A DNA stretch of 64,000 bases, taken from contig CAWUHX010000157.1 of NCBI GenBank assembly GCA_963922205.1, forward strand, positions 62,001 to 126,000, in the 5' to 3' direction. Shown here in pieces: positions 36,794 through 47,921 of the stretch (the first letter of the stretch is position 1; the number at the start of each line of letters is the position of its first letter). This stretch comes from Romanomermis culicivorax. Its lineage: Eukaryota > Nematoda > Enoplea > Mermithida > Mermithidae. The notes beneath the pieces are model-generated. The model made no database searches and was not told the origin of the DNA. It saw only the letters and a program-made list of their open reading frames with translations. The translations under genes were made by a program, and so were the position numbers.

Positions 36794-39047
36794 CAATGTT
36801 AAAATTGTATGTATAGCTAAAAATTATCAGCGTTTTTTGCATTGCGAAAATTTTAACAGCTGTGCAAAAACTTTTTCTAACGGCGAAAAATCAAACATTA
36901 AGTTCTGATGGCGAAAACTGCGTTTGGGGCGTCTAGAAAGTGAAAGATCAATTTCAATCTTAAATGTGAATTTGAAAAAGCAATGCGTCATCCATGAACT
37001 TACAATATGTTATCAAGTCAAATAATTTGCCGAAGAATTTTTGATTTTCTGATTCCATTTATGCCATTCCTTTCTTTTTCAGTAGACAAAATTTCAGATC
37101 TTTCGGATAGATTTTGCTCCATTACTTTTCTGTGTGGAACGTTCCTAAAATTTACAGGAAGACGAATGAAAACAAAACAGTATGTTGTGCAATTTTCTTA
37201 CAAAAACATCTCCGAACTTGTCGGGTTTTCGCATCATTGAAGTTAATATTGAATGGTACAGAAAAAATATCTTGCATGACCTGCGTATTTCAAAATTTTA
37301 ATTTTCGAATTTTCTGCACGGTACAAAAGGGATCGGATCACAAAAGGGATCGGGTCAAAAAACAGTGATGCCTTGACTCAAAAAATATTAATTTTTTGTT
37401 GCAAATATTGTCGAAATTCAGAAATTTTCAAAAAAACCTAGTTCTACACTACTCATACATGGACATAGGGGTCAGGGGAAGAAACCGTCCTGTCTGAGAC
37501 CCTGGACAACCGTCAAAGTCGTCAAGCACCCCTCCGTGAACTTTTTGAAGACAGTTTTTTTTGATAATTTTTACGCATACTTTGTTTAGTACGAAAAACA
37601 TGCTTGCGAATCTTTTTCGCTTTTTCCTCACCTGTCACACCCCCCTCGATGAAATGTCCAAAGACCCTCCCCCTGGAAAATTCTTGCCGTGCATGTCTGC
37701 ACAAATAGCATAAAAATTTATACACACTTGAATTTATCGATTACGCTTCGAACTAACGTCCGTTCTACGACGCCGTCTAATCGGCAACGTAATGCAAGCG
37801 GCGGAACGACGGCGAACTGTTTCATCAGCGGTCGCATGTCGGAAAATTTCGCAAATTGACCGTTACCCCAATCGGAGAAAACAATTTTGCAATCTTCGCT
37901 ACCCACGTGCGTTACGCGAGCTCGATAGTAGGTTCCGTCATTGGCGTACGCAACGACACAAGGCAAATTTTCGTAAGCCATACGATCATAAGGTACGGCG
38001 GTGGAAAGTTCTTCGTCTAAAATTTGGAAAATTCTACACAACTTGCGTAGAATGGAACAAAAAATATCCAGTATACAAAGGTAAAATTCTCCGCCACGTG
38101 TATACAAATATTTTAGGGTTCATACATATTATATAAAACCAAATCACATAACTTTCCCAGGTTTTTTAGGGGAAATTTTCAGTTTTTTTGCATAAAATTA
38201 TGGAATAATGTATGTTTTTTGCCGAAAAAAATCAATTAATGACACCAATAGTTAATTTCAAACCACTGCATGGAGTGACAATCACAGCCCTGTGATTACT
38301 CTTCCGCTTACCCAGTATGCAATACTTCTCTTGAAAATGCAAATTCTTTAACCTACACTTCCCACTTCAGATGCTAAAATCCTACATTTGAACATCATGG
38401 CAACTCGTTACGGTAGAAATCATCTTTTCCGAATGATCATCATACTTCGTTGCATTTCAGCATTCAAAACACAAGTTTAAATTCTATAAAATTGAAAACG
38501 TTTTTACAGCGTCTTTGTCACAATTTCAGGTTGTGTATGGTGTACGAATCCTGTGCATGTAATCATGTATAAAATTATATATTTCTTTCATCAACAGAAA
38601 ACCGGTTGAAACAATTCTTCCGGCTATATCTTTGAGAAACCTGACTTAACATCTGGAAAAACAGATGCTGTAAATTTTTTAATGCTCACTATGAGTCAAA
38701 TAATACTCTGTCATCTCTTGATCCAACCGATCGATTTCATCTGTCCAAAATGCCGGTTGAAGATAGAATTCCACCGGAGATACGACGTACGATGCGTCGG
38801 CCGTAAATTCTCTATTCAATAAAGCCGTATAATCGACGTCGGCGGCGTTAGCGTTGCACGGAGACGGGTCGACCGCGCTACTTTCTAACGAGTCGTTGTG
38901 TTGCGCATTCGAAGACGTGGTAGCGACTGCGTCGCCGCTGTCTTTTCCTATGGAAACAGTTTCTCCTAAACCGCTAATGAACCGTTGCAAAAGGGTATGC
39001 TGATTATCGTCGATTTTCCAGCAAATTTGAGAATAAAGTTCATCCAT
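30096..39047 (-). CDS. extended-Tudor-domain protein, 560 residues
   Basis: Complete gene. Exons on the minus strand: 38690-39047 (ATG 39047 in a CCATGG context), 37728-38016, 36444-36664, 35934-36289, 32607-32853, 30096-30307 (TAA 30096-30098). All introns are GT-AG and all five phases close. Residues about 85-265 form one extended Tudor domain: entry strand [12 protein letters not shown] (86-97), then Tudor core GTYYRARV (147-154) and [10 protein letters not shown] (164-173), then [19 protein letters not shown], and a closing strand [12 protein letters not shown]. Cage aromatics Y149/Y150, F166 and W169 with N171 are present, with W replacing the usual Tyr of FIDYGN. The rest is a Ser/Pro-rich linker and a C-terminus with an acidic patch ([10 protein letters not shown]) then a basic tail ([13 protein letters not shown]), perhaps nuclear targeting. 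Such domains bind methylated arginine, typically in germline RNA-silencing granules. I see no KH, nuclease, RING or second Tudor, so I assign no orthologue. Confidence 0.88.
30680..31649. mobile_element. family B element, long copy with interior insertion
   Basis: Starts AGGCCCTGTCATACTTA and ends GAAGTATGACAGGGCCT, like 5407-5730 but about 970 bp. The GC-rich palindromic blocks near each end are shared. The AT-rich centre, including GACGGATCCACTTTGAATC, is not in the short copy. The centre may be a later insertion. Target duplication unclear. Confidence 0.6.
31695..32515. repeat. two degenerate family A fragments
   Basis: 31695-31850 matches the first roughly 150 bp of 7501-8484 (GGGGGTATTACCCC then GTCTTAGGTTTGAAAATTT). 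About 32350-32515 matches the 180-bp MITE at 1681-1860 (TTAGGTAGGGGTAGAG, GCAGCTAAATGT, AATTAGGCACCCAGTG). Both have decayed termini. Confidence 0.6.
32901..34232. mobile_element. hAT-like element with TAGTGATGTGC ends
   Basis: Inverted ends TAGTGATGTGC and GCACATCACTA, with mirrored ATCCGGATAT-rich subterminal sequence. Flanks ACCACGAC (32893-32900) and ATCACGAT (34233-34240) agree at 6 of 8 positions, consistent with an aged 8-bp duplication. About 1.33 kb; no transposase frame seen. It lies in an intron of the Tudor gene. Confidence 0.65.
34241..35933. repeat. intron sequence with GGCGC-palindrome repeats
   Basis: Three palindromes of the GGCGCGAAGCGCC type occur at about 34876, 35001 and 35361. 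The stretch 35280-35450 resembles the end of the family D copy at 46910-47913. A 12-G run followed by CG and 10 C (35449-35472) is a self-complementary homopolymer block. No coding sequence seen. Confidence 0.5.
36665..37727. other. Tudor gene intron
   Basis: Includes the (TA)n run at 36752-36791. No repeat family or coding sequence recognised in the remainder. Confidence 0.5.
36752..36791. repeat. (TA)n microsatellite
   Basis: About 20 uninterrupted TA dinucleotides, in an intron of the Tudor gene. Confidence 0.95.
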
Positions 39048-41073
39048 GGTATATTTAACAGTCGGAAAATGAATATGACGCTTTCGGTCTGAAAAATTTG
39101 AACCTTTTTCGGACTACTGTTATTTTTCGCGCAGCAAAGGTGGTATGAAATTGAAAATGGCAATAAAATTCAGTCTCTCGGGTGAATTACTCAATTTGGA
39201 CAGCCTCGATTCGTAAGGATTTTATTTTTAATAGCCAAAAAGATAAAATCCTCGAACAGAAATAGACATCAGTCTTTGACCTACGATCATCGAGTATGTA
39301 TTTTTGATACTTTTAACATAAATAACGCATATATAGGCATCAAATAGTCAAAATATCGAGACTATTTGTGTTATATCCGAAGGAATCATTTGAGATCTGA
39401 GTCTTTCGTATGGGATATCATTACTAATTTTATTTCGGGCCCACATTACAATTCTACATTGGTTCCGTAATGAAATTCTGATAGAATCCACTAATTCATT
39501 CTAAACGCCCGAATACAAGGCCATTAGGAGAAAACACAATTTGAAAAAATAAAACACTGAAGATTGTTCAGAAAATCATTTAAAGCGTATTTTCCTACAT
39601 TAACAGAACGTCACTCTATAAATTTTTTGGCGGCTTGCCCCTAAATTATATAAGAAAGACATTGGTATTTTTGTTTGTATCAAGAGCATCAAGTTGGAAT
39701 TTGCACCTAATGTTGAGAAAAACTGATACAATGTGATTTTTTCGAGCGTTCACCTATAAGCAATTCGCGCCTTCATTCGGGGTGTAGCGACGGTATACGC
39801 CCCAAAAGCCATTGGAATAAATCAGAAAAAACATAACCCTTGCCAGAAAGAAGGAATCTTAAATTTACAAAAAACGACCTATTTATAATCAAGTTAGAGG
39901 ACTCAGCACGCGGTTATTTTTTCCCAAATTGATCGAAAAATCATAAGGTAAAGGACGCATGAAATACCAGGATTTTTTTTTAAATTCTTTTATATTAATA
40001 TTCGTTTTTCAAACTTTTTAAATACATATGAGTCAGTTTTTTCCGCTTATGACTGCTTGGATGTATCAGCAGCGCAGAAAAATTTTTAGCGCGCGTACAT
40101 TTTCTACAATATTTGTATTCTATAACTCAAAATGTTTTAATTGATATTTTTGCAATAGTAATACAATAGACGAGACTGGGAAGGTGTACTGGATTAGGTA
40201 TTCAATGTTACTATCAATTTGATAGACCTTAATTGTCGTGTTTGTGCTGTTCAAAGTGGGGGGGGGGGGGGTAATTTTTGTTCTTACATGTACAATTAAC
40301 AGAAAGGTCCATAGTACATATTTCAAAATTCCAGGCAGCAGCCTGCCTTGTTTCTTGTACTTGGGTAACAAGATGAATTGAAGAACGTTGCTATTAATTA
40401 CACCAAAAAACATGGAAAATAAAAAAATGTTCTTCATTTGAGAAACATTGTGATTATTTATATCCATCAATTTTTCCTCCAGATTTTTTCCACCTGGAGA
40501 AGTTTTTAAAAAATTTTCTACTTTTTTTCAAAAACTTAATGTAGCTAAAGATTCTTTATTTATGAACTTTGTGAGCTTATTAAAACGTTTTGATGCCCAA
40601 GGAGCCAGTAATTCAAAAAATAAGGAAAAACAGAATAATTTTAGTCGGGTCACCAGTCAGATTGTGCTGATAAACGGCACAATCACTGTTACATACAACA
40701 GTCGAAAGCATAATAGATTTTCAGGAAATTCAAAGTGACATAAAATTCAAAACTTTCAAAGACCACAAAAAGATTGTGAAAATGATCGGAAAAATCTTGA
40801 TTTCCGTCAAATACCAAGACATAGATAATATGAAAGATCATAGATTAAACAATGAGGTGAGACAATCTAGGTGGTGACAACTATTTGGTGAAAGGTTGTT
40901 TGCGATTGGTGTATAACATTATGATTCTCCATTTCTTGGCCTACCTACAGAGCATTGAAATAGGCCACATATGGAACCAGGCATTTCTTAGCAGGGCAAC
41001 AAACATGAACCCAAATCTGAACTAGTACCCCCTAGTCAGGATATATAGAACTTCAAAAAAATCACTACTTACT
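39048..41073. other. intergenic region upstream of the Tudor gene
   Basis: No gene seen. A run of about 12 G lies at 40258-40271. The ORF at 40120-40470 has hydrophobic low-complexity sequence without family features. GAAAAATCTTGATTTCCGTC near 40788 is the first sign of the repeated unit described at 42350-44290. Confidence 0.4.
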
Positions 41074-41310
41074 GGCCCCGATGGTCCAATGGTAGCGCTC
41101 TAGACTCTCAATCCAACGACCAGGGTTTAATTCCCTTCACCCGTAAATTTTGTAGAAAGAGTTTATTGTCGCCTGAGGAAGGTAGTAGGTAGACTAACCG
41201 AAACGTCCCATTATCATAACCACTGTATTGTTCGTTCATTATGTGCCTACGGGCAGAATAAAAAGCCGTTACATAAATTTTATGAGATTGTGAGGCGAAG
41301 AAATGGAGAA
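41074..41310 (+). mobile_element. tRNA-derived SINE
   Basis: The head (41074-41145) resembles a tRNA: 5' GGCCCCGATGGTCCAATGG contains an A-box-like TGGTCCAATGG, and GGGTTTAATTCCC is B-box-like. The anticodon-position triplet is CTC, but the acceptor stem does not pair and the anticodon stem is mismatched, so it is not a working tRNA. The body continues with CTGAGGAAGGTAGTAGG...CCGAAACGTC, a motif common in SINE and retroelement tails. End approximate. Confidence 0.65.
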
Positions 41311-42349
41311 GCATAATGTGGTGACTACTATTAAATGTTAACTAGTACATGAAATGTTAACTAGTACTGTGCATTTTGATCTTCTGGAATGATGGAAAAT
41401 GATTTAATATTTATTTCCTGAACAAAAGGTCCAATTTTTCAGCAAATTCAATATGAGTTTTCAGTGAAGCAAACTAAAATTAAAAAATTAGGAACGCAAT
41501 CAGTACAAAATTATGAAAAACAGCTAAATGATATTATCGACCTATCACAAAAGTTAAAATGCATTCCACTTATTTTGCTCAACAATATTTTTGCACTTAC
41601 CCCAGGGTTTTTTGCACAGGCCACGTTGAAATCTGCAACTTGAGGAAACAATTTGGTTGCACAAATCAATTTTTAGTTGATAACCCTAAAATTGATAAAT
41701 TCGCTCAATTTTATCAGAAAAATGATTAAAATCTTACCTCACTCAGTTCGCATCAATTTCAGACTTTTAAAACTGATATTCTGAGTTTTGGAGGAAAAAT
41801 GAAAGGCGCGCAAAAGTAACTTGTTCGGCATCTAGCACTGAAAAATTTGCTTTCGAAGTCTCTAAAACGCCGGAAATTCATTATTTCAGCACATTCTTAT
41901 AATCTATGGTTGGTCGTGATGTTTCCGCTGTTTGATTGGCATAAGACATTTTTCTTTATTTTTTATCTAATATTTCTTGAACCAGTACTTTATCAACCAT
42001 AATTATTCATTAAGATGGATTGTTTTCAAATGATTAAAGGCATGAAAATTCAGACTTGAATATCAGTGACTGAAACCTGCGCGTAAAAAATTTGGAATTT
42101 GATATTGTATGACGCCGGAAAAAGAATGTTCTTAACTTCTCAATATTTATCTCCAGGATGAAAGGTCCAATTTTTCAGTGAATTCAATGAGTTTTCAGCT
42201 GAGCTAATCAAAATTAAAAAATTAGGCAAGCAACCGAGAATTCGGATCCTTCAGACAGCAAGAACATTTTTAATGATTTTCCACATGAAAAAAGTTTATG
42301 TTCACGAAAGCCGAAAATTCTAAGGAACCGCAAAACTCTTTTGGGAAAA

Positions 42350-44290
42350 TAATCAAGAAAAATTTTGATTTTCGTCAAATATGTCAAAAAACAATACAAT
42401 TACAAGGTCAAACATTCCTCCATATCCTGATGTTGAAAAGCTATAAACATAACTGAGGTCGATGTTTTCTAACCGCGCAACAAAAATAATACCAATGATC
42501 TTAAACTGATTTGAAAACCTGTCAGAAAATTTCCGGTATTTTCTACTTTAAAACGCATAAATAGGAAACCCCATAACCTAATGTCCAAAATTTGGTTGCT
42601 GTGCGCAATAAAACCTTGATTCACTCGAACACACATGCTCATCGGAAGAATTCCATGCTTTAATGACATTACAAAAGTCATAATTAAAAATATGATAATG
42701 AAATTTACAAAGCTATAATTTGAACGAATTTTCAGCACGATGCTGATGATATTTTCTGACATTCTCCGAATGGAATAAGTTCATGTTCAACAATTTTTGC
42801 AGACAGCAGAAAATTTATGTGAAAGCAATCGAGAAAAATCTTGATTTTCATCGAATACGTCCAAAAGCAATACAAGACTAGACACTTATTCATGATATGT
42901 TAATGATAACAGGCTATAAGCATAAGCTAGGAAGACATTTTCTAACCGCGCATCAAAAATAATACAAAGAATTATGAATCATTCAAAGTCCGGCGCAAAG
43001 CGCAGGAAAATTTTCGGTACTTTCCATTTTGAAACACCTAAAAATGCATTCTCGAACAGGGAATTCAATACTACAATCAAAAAGGTCGTCAAGGTCTAGG
43101 TCACAGTGTGCAATTAGACAGGAAAAATTCAGTTGCAAAACCTCAGAATTTGGTCACTGTGTGCAAGAAAAACCAACGCTGAAGTCAGTATTTCCAAACT
43201 ACCATATGAAAAACACTGATTTCAGAAAAAAACCCGTAATTTCCAGGCAAAAAATATGCATGGAATATTAATAAAAACACACAACATGTTTAATTTATGC
43301 TTTTTTGAGCTTATTGAATGCTTCTGCAGCCACTACCAAAAATTAAGACGAACAAAATTTTCGTGTTTTATGTCAGATAATAATAACAATATAGCGAAAT
43401 TAATAATTACTAAGAAGCAAAAGACTGAAGCAAAAAATCCCAATGTGCCTAGATATTGCACTGTTGACCCATGTTTTTTTTTTACTCGACCCGTTTGTAC
43501 TGGTACCAACGACGGTCTAAAATTTGTTTGTGCTTCATTGGTTACACTGTGATTGATTATAATGTATCAAATTGAATTTTCATACCAAAAAATTGTTTAT
43601 ACTGGTACAAACAAGGCCCAAATTTTTGTTTGCACTCAAGCCAAAAAGTCTGTAAATTACAAAAGAAAAAATATGCTGCTGACATCTTTGTTATCAGCCA
43701 AAGTAAAGAATTGAGGACTGTATTTGATCTATCTTTGACACCGGCGCAAAGCGTCAGAAAATTTTTTGGATTCCTATGCTTTACAACGGTCGAAAATGAA
43801 AAAAAAATTAAAAATTCCGGCTCAAGCACCGAAATTTTTTCCAGATTTTAATATTAGAATGTTGGAAAGCGAATCTTGTTAACATTAATTTTCTGGATGA
43901 ACAGTCTAGTTTTGCGGTCAATTTAATCAGTTTTCATAGGTACTAGGACAAAACGTAAAAATCATATTGAAAGCGTGCAATTAAAATCCAAAAATCAGAT
44001 TAGCAACCAGAAATTTGGATTGATAACCAGCAAGAAAAGAAGTTCTGTCACTATATGTGCAGAATGTAGAAAAATTCGAGAAAATCTTGCTTTTTGTCAA
44101 ACTCTCAAAAAAACGACACAGGATCAAACATTTATCCATAATATCTTGATAATTAAAAGTATAAGCATGAAGCTAGAATGATATTTTCTAACCGCGCATT
44201 GGAATAATATAGAAAAATTATTAAATCATTAAAATACGGCGCGAAGCGCCGGATAATTTCAACAATTTTTAATTTTATAACGCGTAAAAT
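42350..44290. repeat. block of degenerate repeated units
   Basis: At least three units, near 42350-42545, 42830-43030 and 44090-44290. Each has GAAAAATCTTGATTTTC(A/G)TC-like sequence, then TCTAACCGCGCA(T/A)CAA, then a GGCGCGAAGCGCC-type palindrome, then AAAATTTTC(G)G and a TAAAACGC-like tail. Unit spacing is irregular (about 480 and 1260 bp). Weaker traces begin near 40790. No coding sequence. Confidence 0.55.
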
Positions 44291-44873
44291 GCACCTCCGA
44301 ACAGGAAACCATCAAAAAATTTTTCCTCAAAATGGTGCCTAAGTACAAAAAAAATTCTCAATTCAAAAAAAATCCCTCAAAAATGGTCGATTGAGGAAAA
44401 AATTGTGAGTGCCACCAACAATCGATTTTAAGCAAGACCCCGAAAAAACTCAGAGCAAAATAAAAACCCCGACCGATACCCCAGACCAGACTTTACCACG
44501 AGAAAACCTCAAACAAAAAAGCTCGCATTTCGGGGAAAACCCAGGGGTTGGCATTTGGGAACATTGCTGCTGAAACATCGTTTTTTTGTGCACGCACATT
44601 TGTGTCAATTGGCACAAGAGGCCAACCAGAAACATACTGAAAACTGCGGAAAGTTTTTAGGCCAAAAGTTTGATAAAAATATACTTAATCAAAGCAGCGT
44701 TTAAATTTAACGCATTAATTTTTTGTAGAAATCGTGCCCAACCTATTTTTCAGCTAAACATGTCAGTGAGATAAGAAAAAACTGAACAAGGAAATCGTTC
44801 ACGACGACTCAAAAAGAAGTGGAGTGCTGAGAAAATTTAAATATAACTCTAGATTTGTTCAGGAAACTCATTA

Positions 44874-45083
44874 AGGTAAAGTGGGGTGACTTTGATCAAG
44901 GGCGACTTTGATCAGAGTATGGCATTTGATAACTATTTAAGATCAGCAGGTCATTTTTGCTGGGTAGACAACCCCTGCTGTGAGGTTGTCTACACAGCAA
45001 AAATGACCTGCTGATATCAAATAGTTATCAAATGCAATGCTCTGATCAATGTCGCCCCTGATCAAAGCCATCCTACTTTACCT
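44874..45083. mobile_element. mariner-type MITE forming a 100-bp-arm hairpin
   Basis: Starts AGGTAAAGTGGGGTGAC and ends with its near complement ACTTTACCT, flanked by TA on both sides (44872-44873 and 45084-45085). The whole 210 bp folds as two roughly 100-bp arms around CCTGCTGTGA. TA target and palindromic structure fit a Tc1/mariner-derived MITE. Confidence 0.85.
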
Positions 45084-45204
45084 TATACTGCTTAAATTTT
45101 CGACTACGAATATCTATCGTCCTAACAACAGTCTAAATATTAGAGAAAATAAAGTCGAGAATTGCGTAAATTTTCGGTCGAAACATCGTATATCAACGTT
45201 ATCG

Positions 45205-45406
45205 CATACCTGTACTTGGCGGGGGGGGATTGGGGGGACCCCCCCCCATACTCGGCCAATCCTGTACCCAAAATCATTTCCCCCCCCCCAGTTTGGAAAA
45301 AATTAAAAAAATTTTCAAAAAAGTGTATGTTTTTTGGCCTTTTTTGGGAAAAATTTCGACTTTTTCCTACCCCCCCCCCCAACTGGTCGGAGGTCTTACA
45401 GATATG
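45205..45406. mobile_element. hAT-like MITE with G/C homopolymers, family C (copy C2)
   Basis: Ends CATACCTGTACTTGG and CTTACAGATATG. Exact 8-bp duplication CGTTATCG (45197-45204, 45407-45414). Long G and C runs inside. Overlapping short ORFs here are read through these homopolymers and are not genes. Confidence 0.9.
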
Positions 45407-45483
45407 CGTTATCGATTTTTCTATTTGAATCAATCAAGCACGAATAGTAAGAATTTTAGTTCTAAATCTGAATCTGACTGGAT

Positions 45484-46798
45484 CAGAGTTTTTTTTGACC
45501 TACGAGTCCCAAGCCAAGTGGCTTGTTGGCCTAAAATTTAACAAGCCATTCCAAATTTTTACAAGCCAATTTTATAATATCCGTATACGTGAATCAATTC
45601 CCATGCAAGATTATTTTTTGGAAGAAATGTATATATTGAGCATCATGACAATCAATCAAAAAAGAGATGTCATTCAACATCTATTCAATAACATTTTAGA
45701 GCCGTTAATTCATTAAAATTCTGGAAACATTTAAAATTTTTGAGTTTGATCGAAATCTAATCTACAAGCATTGTGGAACAAATTTTCCAACAAACTATCC
45801 AAGAACATAATGACTTTGAATTACATGAGAAATCGACAGTCAAGTCTTCTATGATGACAAGTGAGAGCCCAAAAAAAACTATTAATCTTTCCTGCGTGAA
45901 ACGTCAGAAAAAATTTTTGTGTATTGACATTCTGCGATGCTGGAAAATCAATTTTTCAAATACTTATTTGAAGAATTAGATTCGAATTTTGTGTTCAAAA
46001 ATCGAAATTTCTAGAGTTTTATATTTGAAAAATTTTAAAACCATTAATTTATTCACAAACTCTCATGAACTTGGCCGAAAAGACATGAGTAAGAAGAGTA
46101 GAAATTTCCGAAAACTACTTCCATGAAGCTTTTGGATTGATTTTACGTTAAGAAAGGAATAATCGCTTCAAAAAGTTTACAGACTTGACGTATTGATCTT
46201 TCTCAAAAATTGTGTCAATGAAAAAATGTGAATCTTCATTAAATATCAAGATGAAATATTGAAGATTCCCAATTAAAACATGAGATAATACGTTTAAGAT
46301 GATTGAAACTATCAAAGATTAAATGATAAGTGCAGGTAGACATGTTAGAAGCGGGGCCTGACATAGGAAATAAATAATAATGCTTATTTAAGTTATAACC
46401 GGCGAAAAGCGCCGTAAAATTTTGAGATTAAGACCTTCTAAAATGCCCCAAAACATACCTGTACTTGGGGGGGGGGGGTTGGGGGGACCCCCCCAACTTG
46501 GCCAACCCTGTACCCAAAATCATTTACCCCCCGCCCAGTTGGGAAAAAATTAAAAAAACTTGGCAAAAAGTGTATGTTTTTTGGCCTTTTTTGGGAAAAA
46601 ATTTCAACTTTTTTCTCCCCCCCCCCAACTGGTCGGAGGTCTTACAGGTATGCCCCAAATGCATCTTTTCTGTATCCGATATGATCAAACACATGACTAA
46701 AAAAATTCTGACAAGCCATTTTAGCTTGTTGGACTAAAATTCTACAAGCCATTTTGTCAGTCCAACAAGCCATGGTTTGTAAAATGCTGAAAAACTAA
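45484..46798. mobile_element. family D hAT-like element (copy D2), host of a nested MITE
   Basis: Inverted orientation relative to 25667-26775. Starts CAGAGTTTTTTTTGACC and ends near AAAACTAA. Flanked by GACTGGAT (45476-45483 and 46799-46806). Contains GGCTTGTTGG palindromes near both ends and a GGCGAAAAGCGCC palindrome near 46400. The family C copy at 46454-46652 is inserted into it. Confidence 0.8.
46454..46652. mobile_element. hAT-like MITE, family C (copy C3), nested in D2
   Basis: Ends CATACCTGTACTTGG and TTACAGGTATG. Flanks CCCCAAAA (46446-46453) and CCCCAAAT (46653-46660) agree at 7 of 8. The related element at 46910-47913 has the uninterrupted site ATGCACCAAAATGCATC near 47778, showing the pre-insertion state. 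Confidence 0.88.
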
Positions 46799-46909
46799 GA
46801 CTGGATGAACAGAGAATATTCAGAATTTGTTCTGATCATCAGTCATTGACAGCCTACAAAGTTTGCTGCAACGGTGCTAATACACTAATCGAAGAGAACT
46901 CGTTTGCAC

Positions 46910-47913
46910 CACTGTTTTTTTCCCCCGGGCCTTTTCCCCAAATGGGGAAAGAGGTCAAAAATTTTTTCCCCATTTTCCCGGAGTCGTTTTTTTCGCTTAA
47001 AAATGCTCACAGACGCTTTATTTAGGTGTTTTTGAGCCTTTTCAAGCCTCCTAGTGTTTTTAAACCCGTTAATTCATTGAAATTGAGGAAAAAATTGAAA
47101 TTTTCGAGTTCAAAGTTTAATCTACAAGCATTGGAACAAATTTTCAAGCAAACTATCCAAAAGCATAATGACTTTGAGAATTTCATGAGAAATCGATTGT
47201 TAAGTTCTCTATGATGACAAGTGAGAACCCAAAATGAATGTTAATCTTTCCGGCGCGAAGCGCCGAAAAAATTTTTTGGGTATTGATATTCTGCGACGCT
47301 GGAAAATCAATTTTCCGAACATTTATTTCAAGAATTAGATTTGAATTTTGTGTTCAAAAGTCGTAATTTCTAGAATTTTACTTGGAAAAATTTTAAAACC
47401 AGTATAATTTATTTGTAAACTCTGATACTTGGTCGAAAATATATGAGTAAGCAGAGTATAAATTTCCGAAAGATATTTCCATGAAGCGTTTGAATTGATT
47501 TTACGTTAGAAAAGAAATAATCGCATCAAAAAGCTTAGAGACTTGACATATTGATCTTTCTCAAAAGGAAAAAATGCGAATCTTCATTAAATATCATGAT
47601 AAAATATTGAAGATTACCAATGAAAACATGTCAAGATGATGAAAACTATTATAGATTATATGATAAATGAAAGTAGACGTGCTAAAAGCCGCGCCTGAGC
47701 TAAGTAATGCATAATAATGATTATTAAAGTTATAATCGGCGCGAAGCGCCAGAAAATTTTGAGATTATGACCTTCTAAAATGCACCAAAATGCATCTTTT
47801 CTGTATCCGATCCCCAAAATTTTCTTCCCCAAATGGGGAAAGAGCCTAAAATTTTTTTCCCCTTTCCGAATTTTTTTTCCCGAAAAAGCACGATTCGGGG
47901 AAAAAAAACAGTG
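46910..47913. mobile_element. family D-related hAT-like element (copy D3), 1004 bp
   Basis: Perfect inverted ends CACTGTTTTTTTCCCC and its complement. Exact 8-bp duplication GTTTGCAC (46902-46909, 47914-47921). The core matches D1 and D2. The outermost about 100 bp (CCCCAAATGGGGAAAGAG on both sides) differ from them, so it is a distinct subfamily. Confidence 0.85.
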
Positions 47914-47921
47914 GTTTGCAC

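Noticed and set aside
41074-41145. Functional tRNA-Glu gene
   Set aside because: Acceptor stem does not pair and the anticodon stem has mismatches; it is better read as a SINE head.
45049-45541. Overlapping Pro/Gly-rich ORFs on both strands
   Set aside because: They arise from C and G homopolymers of a family C MITE with exact target duplications.
42350-47752. Recurrent GGCGC palindromes as a CRISPR array or bacterial terminators
   Set aside because: Spacing is irregular, flanks are shared rather than unique spacers, and the genes are spliced metazoan genes.
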